A stretch of 21,660 nt of DNA from Gammaproteobacteria bacterium. GTDB taxonomy: Bacteria > Pseudomonadota > Gammaproteobacteria > Arenicellales > DRJH01. The notes under the pieces are model-generated. The model saw nothing but the letters and a program-made list of their open reading frames with translations. It did no database searches and was not told the origin of the DNA. Positions 7,785 to 15,246 of this stretch are shown piece by piece; within the stretch, counting starts at the first letter, position 1; the number at the start of each line of letters is the position of its first letter. The stretch spans positions 1-21,660 of the forward strand of contig DRJH01000009.1 in the NCBI GenBank assembly GCA_011052285.1. The letters are read 5' to 3'. The position numbers were made by a program, and so were the translations under genes.

Positions 7785-9803
7785 ATGGGTCCCGAGCTAA
7801 TATTTGCACTTGCTGCGGCAGTGCTTGCCATTCTATATGGCGCTGTTTCCATTTCAAGTATCATGCGTATGCCGCAGGGTACTGATGAAATGAAAAAAAT
7901 TGCTCAGGCAATCCAGGAAGGGGCCACTGCCTATCTTAATCGACAGTATATGGCCATCGGCATAGTTGGGGTTGTCCTGGCTGTTGCTATTGCCTTGGCA
8001 TTAGGTGCCGAAACCGCAATTGGCTTTGTCATTGGCGCAGTCCTGTCCGGTGCTACAGGCTATATCGGTATGAATGTTTCCGTACGCTCCAATTCGAGAA
8101 CAGCACAAGCATCTCGTGACGGCCTGAATGCTGGTCTACAAGTGGCCTTCAAAGGCGGCGCCATTACCGGCATGCTGGTAGTGGGCCTGGCTTTGCTGGG
8201 TGTTGCCGGTTATTACAGTATCCTGGAGATGATGGGGTCGACAAGTTCGGTACATTCACTGGTTGGTCTGGCCTTCGGGGGTTCCCTGATTTCTATTTTC
8301 GCACGTTTAGGTGGTGGTATTTTCACCAAGGGTGCAGATGTAGGTGCGGATATCGTCGGTAAGGTGGAAGCCGGTATTCCTGAAGATGACCCACGTAACC
8401 CAGCGGTGATCGCCGATAATGTCGGGGATAATGTGGGTGACTGCGCCGGTATGGCAGCGGATTTGTTTGAAACCTACGCAGTCACGTTGGTAGCCACCAT
8501 GATTTTGGGTAGCATGGTCATGAAGGACTTCGGCACCACGGCTATCCTGTACCCGCTGGTGCTAGGTGGCGCATCCATTATCGCATCCATCATTGGCACT
8601 TTCTTTGTCAGGATTAATGAAGGTGGCAAAATTATGAATGCCCTGTATCGGGGTACCATCATAGCGGCTGTTCTTTCGGCCATAGCTTTCTACTTCATTA
8701 CCGCCACGATGATGGCTGGCAATGGCCACTACAGCACTATGCAATTGTTCGGTTCAGCATTGGTTGGCCTGATTCTGACCGTCGCCATGATCGTTATTAC
8801 CGAGTACTACACGGCAACGGAGTACTCACCGGTAAAGCGTATCGCCGAGGCATCTACAACCGGTGACGGCACCAACGTGATTGCGGGACTGGGCGTGTCC
8901 ATGAAATCAACGGCTCTGCCAGTACTGTCAATATGTGTATCTATCTATGTGGCCTATAGTCTGGCTGAGCTGTATGGGATTGCGATTGCTGCAACTTCCA
9001 TGCTATCCATGACCGGCATCATTGTGGCACTTGATGCCTACGGGCCGATTACTGACAATGCCGGTGGTATTGCTGAAATGGCGAATTTGCCGGAAGATGT
9101 CCGAAAGACGACCGATGCGCTGGACGCTGTGGGTAATACGACCAAGGCTGTTACCAAGGGCTATGCTATTGGCTCGGCCGGTCTGGCAACCCTGGTACTG
9201 TTTGCCGATTACACCGAAGCCCTACTACAACATAACAATGGTGTGGCAGTGAGTTTTGATCTGTCTAACCACATGGTCATCATCGGTCTGTTTATCGGCG
9301 GCCTGATTCCCTATCTCTTCGGCGCCTTGGCGATGGAAGCCGTGGGTCGTGCAGCTGGCGGGATTGTGAATGAAGTGCGTCGTCAGTTTAAGGAGATGCC
9401 AGGCATTATGGATCACACCCAAACCCCGGATTACTCCAGGGCAGTGGATATGCTGACCAAGGCTGCGATCAAGGAAATGATTATTCCTTCTATACTGCCT
9501 GTAGTAGTGCCGATTATTGTTGGTCTGACTCTCGGCCCAGAAGCATTGGGTGGTGTGCTCATCGGCACCATCGTGACGGGGCTATTTGTGGCCATTTCCA
9601 TGACTACCGGTGGTGGCGCCTGGGATAATGCCAAAAAATACATCGAGGATGGAAATTTAGGTGGCAAGGGTTCCGATGCTCACAAGGCAGCAGTGACTGG
9701 TGATACTGTTGGCGATCCCTACAAAGATACAGCGGGTCCGGCCATTAACCCACTAATCAAGATTATGAATATCGTAGCCTTGATGATCGTACCTATTCTG
9801 TAA
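7785..9803 (+). CDS. hppA: Membrane-bound proton-translocating pyrophosphatase (K+-independent type)
   Basis: HppA couples hydrolysis of pyrophosphate to proton pumping across the inner membrane; it may run in reverse in some bacteria. The 672-aa protein is almost entirely hydrophobic helices (about 16 by eye) with the substrate-site motifs in place: DVGADIVGKVEAGIPEDD (about 185-202), DNVGDNVGDCAGMAADL, TDNAGGIAEMA, and GDTVGDPYKDTAGPA near the C-terminus. The motif GNTTKAVTKGYAIGSA has Lys (K454) at the position that separates K+-independent pumps (Lys) from K+-dependent ones (Ala), so no potassium requirement is expected. The ATG at 7785 follows a strong GAGGAGG (7771-7777). It is convergent with the polymerase gene, 25 nt away. 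Confidence 0.97.
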   Translation: MGPELIFALAAAVLAILYGAVSISSIMRMPQGTDEMKKIAQAIQEGATAYLNRQYMAIGIVGVVLAVAIALALGAETAIGFVIGAVLSGATGYIGMNVSVRSNSRTAQASRDGLNAGLQVAFKGGAITGMLVVGLALLGVAGYYSILEMMGSTSSVHSLVGLAFGGSLISIFARLGGGIFTKGADVGADIVGKVEAGIPEDDPRNPAVIADNVGDNVGDCAGMAADLFETYAVTLVATMILGSMVMKDFGTTAILYPLVLGGASIIASIIGTFFVRINEGGKIMNALYRGTIIAAVLSAIAFYFITATMMAGNGHYSTMQLFGSALVGLILTVAMIVITEYYTATEYSPVKRIAEASTTGDGTNVIAGLGVSMKSTALPVLSICVSIYVAYSLAELYGIAIAATSMLSMTGIIVALDAYGPITDNAGGIAEMANLPEDVRKTTDALDAVGNTTKAVTKGYAIGSAGLATLVLFADYTEALLQHNNGVAVSFDLSNHMVIIGLFIGGLIPYLFGALAMEAVGRAAGGIVNEVRRQFKEMPGIMDHTQTPDYSRAVDMLTKAAIKEMIIPSILPVVVPIIVGLTLGPEALGGVLIGTIVTGLFVAISMTTGGGAWDNAKKYIEDGNLGGKGSDAHKAAVTGDTVGDPYKDTAGPAINPLIKIMNIVALMIVPIL

Positions 9804-9828
9804 CAGGCACGAACTTTACCGCGACTTG

Positions 9829-11100
9829 TCAGACCGTTTTTCTGTGCCCTTCGGGGCGCCACGAAGGGGCGATCACATCGGGCATATCGGAACGCCGCAA
9901 CAAGCGTGCTGAAGCCAGCGTCAACGACCCAAATCGGTTGTTGATCCGGTCCATTACCTGGTTGACGGCTATTCTGTGCGGATTCGGCTGCTGGAATAAA
10001 TCAATTTGGCGGTCGCAATGCGGATCCAGTGCCGTCAACTGCACCTGACACACGCCCTGGCCGTGCCAGTAGTGCTGCAAAAACCGCTCACAAAGTCGGC
10101 CGATCTGCTGTCCGTCATCGCAGGCTATGGCCGTCGTCTCGACGGTTTTCAGCCAGCCCTGATACTGGGTGCGCAAAGCAATATAAAAACGGCTGGCACA
10201 CAGGTCGTGCCTTCTCAGGCGCTGCGCCACCTTGTGGGCCATATGCCACAAATAGGTCTTGATCACCTCGATACGGGTGGTATTGGGTGGCATCACCTTG
10301 CCATGGCCGATGGACTTTGGTGGTGCCACTGCGGACTGTACCGGATCCGGATCCAGGCCTTGGGCCATATACCAGATGCGCCGACCCGGGTTACCAAATC
10401 TTTGCCCCAGCACACTGATCGGCAGGTGCTGCATCTGACCGCAACGATAGACACCGTGCCGAGCCAGAAAATTGCCGACACCACGGGCAATGCCACATAA
10501 CTCGGTGACCGGCACATCCTGTAATACCGCTCTGGATTCCCAGGGGGGAATGACTTTCAGACCATCCGGCTTGCTCAGCTTGCTCAGCTTGGCAGCATAC
10601 TTGGCCGTCGTCTTATCGCCGCTGACACCCGCAGAGCAGGTCAATCCGGTTGCTTCCAGAATACGCTCTCTGGCCATTTTAGCAATCCGCGCAGGACTGC
10701 CGTGCAATAGCTGGCAACAACTGACATCGAGAAAGGCCTCATCTACCGAAAAGACTTCAATATCGGGACAAATGGTCGCCAGGGTCGCCATAATGGTGGT
10801 GGAAATCTCGGCATAGCGTAGCGGTGTTGCCGGCACCTGCAGCAGCTGTGGACAAAGCTGATACGCCTGTGGCAGACGCATTCCAGTTTTCACCCCACAG
10901 GCCCGCGCCTCGTAGGAACAAGTGATAATGCACGTACCCCGGCGACCATTGGTGATCGCTATCGGCCTGTCCCGCCAGCCCGGATGGTCGTGCTGTTCGA
11001 CGCTGGCAAAAAAAGCATCCATATCCACCATCACAATGGCGCGCTCCCAGATTACGGGACAACAGCCAGCCATCAGCGAAGGTGATCGCCATATTCCCAT
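9829..11100 (-). CDS. Y-family translesion DNA polymerase (DinB/UmuC-like)
   Basis: This 423-aa error-prone polymerase has the catalytic carboxylates of the family: D26 in VDMDAFFASVEQ, and D120-E121 in FSVDEAFLDVS. CSYEARACGVKTGM and the thumb helix-hairpin-helix region around CGIARGVGNFLARHG are also intact. A RQIDLF segment near the C-terminus resembles a beta-clamp-binding motif (QxxLF). The C-terminal tail looks more UmuC-like than E. coli Pol IV-like, so I leave the symbol open. It is the second gene after lexA (26-nt gap) and is probably cotranscribed from the lexA promoter, which makes it SOS-inducible. The start at 11100 has a weak ribosome binding site; an ATG at 11073 is possible. 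Confidence 0.9.
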   Translation of the reverse strand: MGIWRSPSLMAGCCPVIWERAIVMVDMDAFFASVEQHDHPGWRDRPIAITNGRRGTCIITCSYEARACGVKTGMRLPQAYQLCPQLLQVPATPLRYAEISTTIMATLATICPDIEVFSVDEAFLDVSCCQLLHGSPARIAKMARERILEATGLTCSAGVSGDKTTAKYAAKLSKLSKPDGLKVIPPWESRAVLQDVPVTELCGIARGVGNFLARHGVYRCGQMQHLPISVLGQRFGNPGRRIWYMAQGLDPDPVQSAVAPPKSIGHGKVMPPNTTRIEVIKTYLWHMAHKVAQRLRRHDLCASRFYIALRTQYQGWLKTVETTAIACDDGQQIGRLCERFLQHYWHGQGVCQVQLTALDPHCDRQIDLFQQPNPHRIAVNQVMDRINNRFGSLTLASARLLRRSDMPDVIAPSWRPEGHRKTV

Positions 11101-11126
11101 CGTTCGGTACCGTTATCTGAGCGGTG

Positions 11127-11720
11127 CTAATAGGTACGCAACTGGCCCACAACGACTCCCTGAATGGCAACACGATAAGCGGGGTAGATCATCGGTGGCA
11201 TGCTGCTATTTTCCGGAATCAACAACACTGAACCATCCACCTTGTGACCAAGGCGTTTGAGGGTTGCCTCTTCATGATCAATCAAGGCCACCACAATACT
11301 GCCATCACAAGCGGTATCACAGGCCCGCACAATGACCGTATCTCCATCCAGAATTCCGGCTTCGATCATGGAATCACCAACCACCCGCAAGGCATAACGA
11401 CCCGGCCCCAGTAACATCTCCCCCAGGTTCAACACGCTTTCATCGGCAATGGCTTCAATCGGCCGCCCGGCGGCAATCCGACCCAATAAAGGCAGGCTGC
11501 TCGACACATCAAGCCCTTCAGTCAACTCAATACCGTGTGCGCGACCAGGAATCTGGTGAATATAACCGGCCTTTTTCAGCGCCTGCACATAACGAAAAGC
11601 AGGCCCCTTGGAGCGATTGCCCAACAATCGTGCGATATCAGCAATGGAAGGGGCATAGCCGTGCTGCTCCATATAGGTGCGGATAACCTGCAGGGTGCGT
11701 TGATGCGAAGGTAATAACAT
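11127..11720 (-). CDS. lexA: LexA-type SOS repressor with self-cleaving S24 peptidase domain
   Basis: This 197-aa protein has an N-terminal winged-helix DNA-binding domain (residues 1-66, with YAPSIADIARLLGN as the helix-turn-helix) and a C-terminal LexA/UmuD peptidase domain. The cleavage site is A84-G85 in RIAAGRPIEA, the nucleophile is S117 in VVGDSMIEAGILDGD, and the general base is K155 in EEATLKRL. All are intact, so RecA-stimulated self-cleavage is expected. The ATG at 11720 is set by an excellent AGGAG 7 nt upstream, which itself lies inside an operator arm. The pairing with a polymerase and the unusual operator suggest an accessory lexA2-like regulator rather than the cell's main LexA. 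I cannot see whether another lexA exists. Confidence 0.92.
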   Translation of the reverse strand: MLLPSHQRTLQVIRTYMEQHGYAPSIADIARLLGNRSKGPAFRYVQALKKAGYIHQIPGRAHGIELTEGLDVSSSLPLLGRIAAGRPIEAIADESVLNLGEMLLGPGRYALRVVGDSMIEAGILDGDTVIVRACDTACDGSIVVALIDHEEATLKRLGHKVDGSVLLIPENSSMPPMIYPAYRVAIQGVVVGQLRTY

Positions 11721-11721
11721 A

Positions 11722-11775
11722 ACAGTACTCCTTTCGTACTCTTGCAATCAGCATAGAGTACGAAAGGAGTACTGT
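11722..11775. promoter_or_regulatory. Double operator of lexA: perfect 21-nt inverted repeat
   Basis: Arms at 11722-11742 and 11755-11775 are exact reverse complements separated by 12 nt. Each arm is itself a near-palindrome with core AGTAC-N7-GTACT, so the site looks like two LexA-type operators in mirror orientation. On the lexA strand the upstream arm occupies the -35/-10 spacer and the downstream arm the transcript start and ribosome binding site. The core differs from the E. coli SOS box (CTGT-N8-ACAG); other bacterial LexA2 proteins use GTAC-containing boxes. That this LexA binds here is inference. Confidence 0.8.
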
Positions 11776-11778
11776 CAA
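11750..11778 (-). promoter_or_regulatory. Promoter of the lexA-polymerase operon
   Basis: On the - strand a consensus -35 TTGACA (11778-11773) is followed by exactly 17 nt and then the -10 TATGCT (11755-11750). The spacer falls entirely within the upstream operator arm. Transcription would begin near 11743, leaving a leader of about 22 nt that consists of the second operator arm plus the ribosome binding site. This geometry fits repression by steric exclusion. Confidence 0.75.
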
Positions 11779-11881
11779 GTGTGATTCTTTATCTCCGGCT
11801 ACTCCTGCCAAAGTGAAAGTAGATAGTTTTTGGCACGTAAGCGGGTTATCCACTCATGGACAGTCGACCACTTGTTATCTA

Positions 11882-11918
11882 TGTACTGAACCAAAATCTA
11901 AACACGTTGAATAGTTAC
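11882..11918 (+). repeat. 37-nt dispersed repeat, copy 2
   Basis: This is the second copy of the repeat at 22-58, in the same orientation with two mismatches. It sits in the AT-rich gap (11776-12048) between the lexA promoter and the defence operon, at what may be the left edge of the defence module. No transposase is adjacent. Confidence 0.9.
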
Positions 11919-12006
11919 TGTGGAACAACCATAATTCATTATTTTGTTCAATCGTATCACGCTAATCTAATGCAAATTCAGGCGTATAAATACCCATGTT
12001 AGTTAT

Positions 12007-12033
12007 TTGCAGCTCCTAAGCTACTCTTATAAA
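12007..12033 (+). promoter_or_regulatory. Candidate promoter of the defence operon
   Basis: TTGCAG (12007-12012) and TATAAA (12028-12033) are separated by 15 nt, which is shorter than ideal, in an AT-rich stretch just before the first gene. Transcription would start near 12040. That leaves almost no leader for the GTG at 12049 but a normal one for the TTG at 12079. No other clear candidate was seen in 11919-12048. Confidence 0.3.
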
Positions 12034-12048
12034 TGGTAAAATTATTAA

Positions 12049-15000
12049 GTGAACTATCGAAATTGTAGGAGACGGCTCTTGCGGTGGCTCCGTAGACAGC
12101 TCATTGGACCGGCGACAATACAGAGCCCACTTCAAGGCATAAGCCCACTAGATAGATACCCAACAGGCGTGTTATTTCCGATCATGCGTGGTGAAGTGGG
12201 TTTGGATCCAGCTTTTGAAAATGATGAAGTCGATGATAACACTGGGGATGAAGAAGATGCGATATGTGAGGGTGGTGCCGAGCCAGTTGTCAGAACGCGC
12301 CGATATATTCCTCCATCATCAGTAGGTTTCTCTTTCTTCACTCGCGGTGATTTAGTGCGATTCCATGTCAGGTGTTCAGCCATTCAGTACAAGCGCACAG
12401 GGGAACGAGACGAACAAGGTCGATTTCTGGTTGCTGAATATTCGAGTACTACTCTTGGTGGAGATGCTGACGCCCAGACCTTCGAAGCACGCATGTCCCA
12501 GGATCGCAAACAACAAAGTGAGCGTCGGAATGTCCTGGAGCACTGTGCTGGCATAGATGTTCTGTGGAGGCCATTTTCAGATGGATGGATCGTTACGATC
12601 TCCCTCTTCAACAAACAAGAATGGAATGAACATATAATCCAGCGAAATGAGAGGGCTCTTTTCGGGGTTACGCTACAATGTTTTCTGGATGATGGGAAAA
12701 TTGCCACCTACCCCCATGTTGATAAGAGCCTTTTGTCTGAAGAAGAACGGGAACTAGAGCTTCAATATAAGCATAGGCACATCTATGCTGTTGGACATGG
12801 AGCTGCCGTAAACTGGGAGGCTGAAGATGGCGTCGTTACAGAAATACAATCCGAATTCCTTCCTGCTGTCGAGGTCCCGCAAGTTACTGCTGATACTGGA
12901 GGTGATGAAAATTCAGTTCTCAGTATGCATAGTTTAGCTTCCGGGAATAAAGATACAGGTCTTTGTGATGCTGTGCTGGACGGGCTTGAAAGGTTCGTGG
13001 TGGATTATTCCAATTGGATTTCTGATCAGAGGAATTTGGCTGAAAGCCTGGAAGTGGATGAGAAAAAAACAGCTAAGCGTATTACCGAACGAATGGAAAT
13101 TGCTTCCCACCGCATGCGAGGCGGTGTTTCATTATTGCGTAGTAATCCCCTTGCCGCACAGGCGTTCAGATTGGCTAACCAAGCCATGCTCCACCAGATG
13201 CAGCAAGTGGACCGAGTGCACGGTAAATCACATCAAAAGGATAGGTACCGGTGGCGACCTTTTCAGTTGGCTTTTCTCCTCATGGTCCTCGAATCAGCCA
13301 TCAATGAAGGTGATGAATTTCGAGATGTCGTTGATCTTATCTGGTTCCCTACCGGTGGCGGAAAAACAGAAGCCTATTTGGCTTTGATTGCTTTCCTAAT
13401 CGTTTGGCGAAGGCTCAACTATTCGAGTTCTGGCGGAGGCACAACTGTCATTATGCGTTATACCCTGCGGCTTTTGACTGCGCAGCAGTTTCTACGTGCA
13501 ACTCGAATGATCTGTGCTCTGGAATTAATACGCAGAAGATATTTGAGGCTGGGAACCGAATCTATCACTGTCGGAATATGGGTAGGAGAGGCCGCGAGTC
13601 CCAACACCTTCGAGAATGCGATGAAATATGTCCACCAGGCCAGCGAAGGAAAAGTTTCTGCAATGCAGAGCCTGGTATTGGATCGCTGCCCGTGGTGTGA
13701 CTCAGCGTTTCATGCCCCACAAAGTTACATCGCCACACAGAAGAAATTTCATTTTCTTTGTACCAATCCTAAATGCGATTTTTCGGAACAAAGGCATTTG
13801 CCTTGTAATGTTGTTGATGAAGCCCTCTATGACCATCCTCCTACATTACTGATGGCCACGGTAGATAAGTTCGCTCGCCTTGCTTGGGATGAACGGACCA
13901 GTGTGTTTTTCGGTATAAACAACAGGCCTCCAGAACTGATTGTTCAGGACGAACTTCATCTTATTGCTGGCGCGCTGGGCTCAGTCGCGGGTATCTATGA
14001 GGCGGCACTGGATACTGTTCTGATTCAGCACCATGTTTACCCAAAGTATATTGCCGCAACAGCTACGATCCGTATGGCTGAGCATCAAGTGAAGCGACTC
14101 TATGGGCGAGACCTTAAGATTTTCCCTCCTCCCGGGATTTCCTGTGATGACTCCTATTTTGCGCGCACAGTACCTTTGGAAGAATGTCCGGGTCGCTTGT
14201 ACGTAGGGTATCTGGCACCCATGCTTAATCGGCAGAGCTGTATGGCACCTTTAGCAGCTGCTTTACATGTCGCTCCCGAAGCGGTGTTTCAAGGAGGAGA
14301 AGAAGACCGGGCTGATCTATTAGAAGCCTGGTGGTCGCAGGTGTTTTATCACGGCAGTCTAAAAGGGGTAGGCAACAGCCACAATGCTTTTAATATTGAT
14401 ATAAGAGATATCGTCCGAAGAATCACTGATGAAATTAACCAGCAACAAGAAACCGATATTGATTCCGAAGGTGGAGAAGTAATTAAACGGGCCTCTGCCA
14501 GAATCGCTCAATTAACGAGCTATTCGAGTACGGAAGACAACGCCAGAACATTTTCAAGACTCGAACGAACACGCATGGAGGAAGATTGCCTTGATGCTGT
14601 GCTGGCTACCAATATGGTCTCTGTTGGATTGGATATTTCAAGGCTGGCTCTTATGGTCATTAATGGTCAACCGTTGACCACGGCCGAATATATTCAGGCT
14701 AGTAGCAGGGTTGGGCGTGGCGATGTTCCGGGACTGGTATTTGCAAATTACTACCGAGATCAAGCGCGCAGTTTATCTCATTACGAAGGCTTCAGGCCTT
14801 ATCATGATTCCTTTTACCGTTTCGTCGAACCTACCAGTGTCACTCCTTATACCTATCAGGCACGCAAACGTGCCCTTCATGCGGCATTGGTCATCGCCAT
14901 TCGGCATTCCTGTAAGGACCTGAGGAAAAATAATCAGGCTGGCATGTTTGATCCGAGCAGGGAGAACGTAAAAAAAGTGATTGAATCCCTTAAAAGACGC

Positions 15001-15246
15001 TGTGTAAAGGCTGATCCTGAGCACAAGAAGGAAACGACCGCACATATAGACCGACTAGTCAAAGATTGGCTGGCAGAAGCACAGTTCTGCCAAGAACAGC
15101 GGATTCAGCTTGATTACCAGGCTCCCAACAAGGATAAAACTACCAGCCGACTTCTTTATAACCACAATGATGAAATTAAAGGGCTTTGGGTTACGCTTCA
15201 GTCCATGCGCAACGTCGAAAATACAGCACTTTTGAAAACCTTATGA
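12049..15246 (+). CDS. drmA: DrmA-like SF2 helicase of a DISARM-related defence system
   Basis: This large protein (1065 aa from the GTG) is a superfamily 2 helicase of the DrmA type. The N-terminus has the family opening, a basic helix then QLIGP and RYPTGVLFP. Helicase motifs follow: Walker A PTGGGKTEAY (434-443, K439), DELH (634-637), AATATIR (motif III, about 669), TNMVSVGLDIS (motif V, about 855) and QASSRVGRG (motif VI, about 883). A zinc ribbon, C547-x2-C550 and C571-x4-C576, sits between motifs I and II. In DISARM, DrmA pairs with DrmB to bind and translocate on invading DNA. The GTG at 12049 directly follows an in-frame stop. An in-frame TTG at 12079 has a much better ribosome binding site (AGGAG at 12067-12071) but shortens the opening helix. 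The stop overlaps the drmB start as ATGA. Confidence 0.88.
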   Translation: MNYRNCRRRLLRWLRRQLIGPATIQSPLQGISPLDRYPTGVLFPIMRGEVGLDPAFENDEVDDNTGDEEDAICEGGAEPVVRTRRYIPPSSVGFSFFTRGDLVRFHVRCSAIQYKRTGERDEQGRFLVAEYSSTTLGGDADAQTFEARMSQDRKQQSERRNVLEHCAGIDVLWRPFSDGWIVTISLFNKQEWNEHIIQRNERALFGVTLQCFLDDGKIATYPHVDKSLLSEEERELELQYKHRHIYAVGHGAAVNWEAEDGVVTEIQSEFLPAVEVPQVTADTGGDENSVLSMHSLASGNKDTGLCDAVLDGLERFVVDYSNWISDQRNLAESLEVDEKKTAKRITERMEIASHRMRGGVSLLRSNPLAAQAFRLANQAMLHQMQQVDRVHGKSHQKDRYRWRPFQLAFLLMVLESAINEGDEFRDVVDLIWFPTGGGKTEAYLALIAFLIVWRRLNYSSSGGGTTVIMRYTLRLLTAQQFLRATRMICALELIRRRYLRLGTESITVGIWVGEAASPNTFENAMKYVHQASEGKVSAMQSLVLDRCPWCDSAFHAPQSYIATQKKFHFLCTNPKCDFSEQRHLPCNVVDEALYDHPPTLLMATVDKFARLAWDERTSVFFGINNRPPELIVQDELHLIAGALGSVAGIYEAALDTVLIQHHVYPKYIAATATIRMAEHQVKRLYGRDLKIFPPPGISCDDSYFARTVPLEECPGRLYVGYLAPMLNRQSCMAPLAAALHVAPEAVFQGGEEDRADLLEAWWSQVFYHGSLKGVGNSHNAFNIDIRDIVRRITDEINQQQETDIDSEGGEVIKRASARIAQLTSYSSTEDNARTFSRLERTRMEEDCLDAVLATNMVSVGLDISRLALMVINGQPLTTAEYIQASSRVGRGDVPGLVFANYYRDQARSLSHYEGFRPYHDSFYRFVEPTSVTPYTYQARKRALHAALVIAIRHSCKDLRKNNQAGMFDPSRENVKKVIESLKRRCVKADPEHKKETTAHIDRLVKDWLAEAQFCQEQRIQLDYQAPNKDKTTSRLLYNHNDEIKGLWVTLQSMRNVENTALLKTL

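Noticed and set aside
9847..9871. Hairpin-like CCCTTCG...CGAAGGG as a bidirectional terminator between hppA and the polymerase gene
   Set aside because: It lies inside the polymerase coding sequence and is not followed by a T-run on either strand.
11722..11775. Perfect inverted repeat as an RNA hairpin hiding the lexA ribosome binding site
   Set aside because: The promoter geometry places the transcript start between the arms, so only one arm would be transcribed. A hairpin would form only if transcription began further upstream.
22..11918. The 37-nt direct repeats as attachment sites of an 11.8-kb mobile island
   Set aside because: The enclosed genes are mostly core haem and energy metabolism, and no integrase is present.
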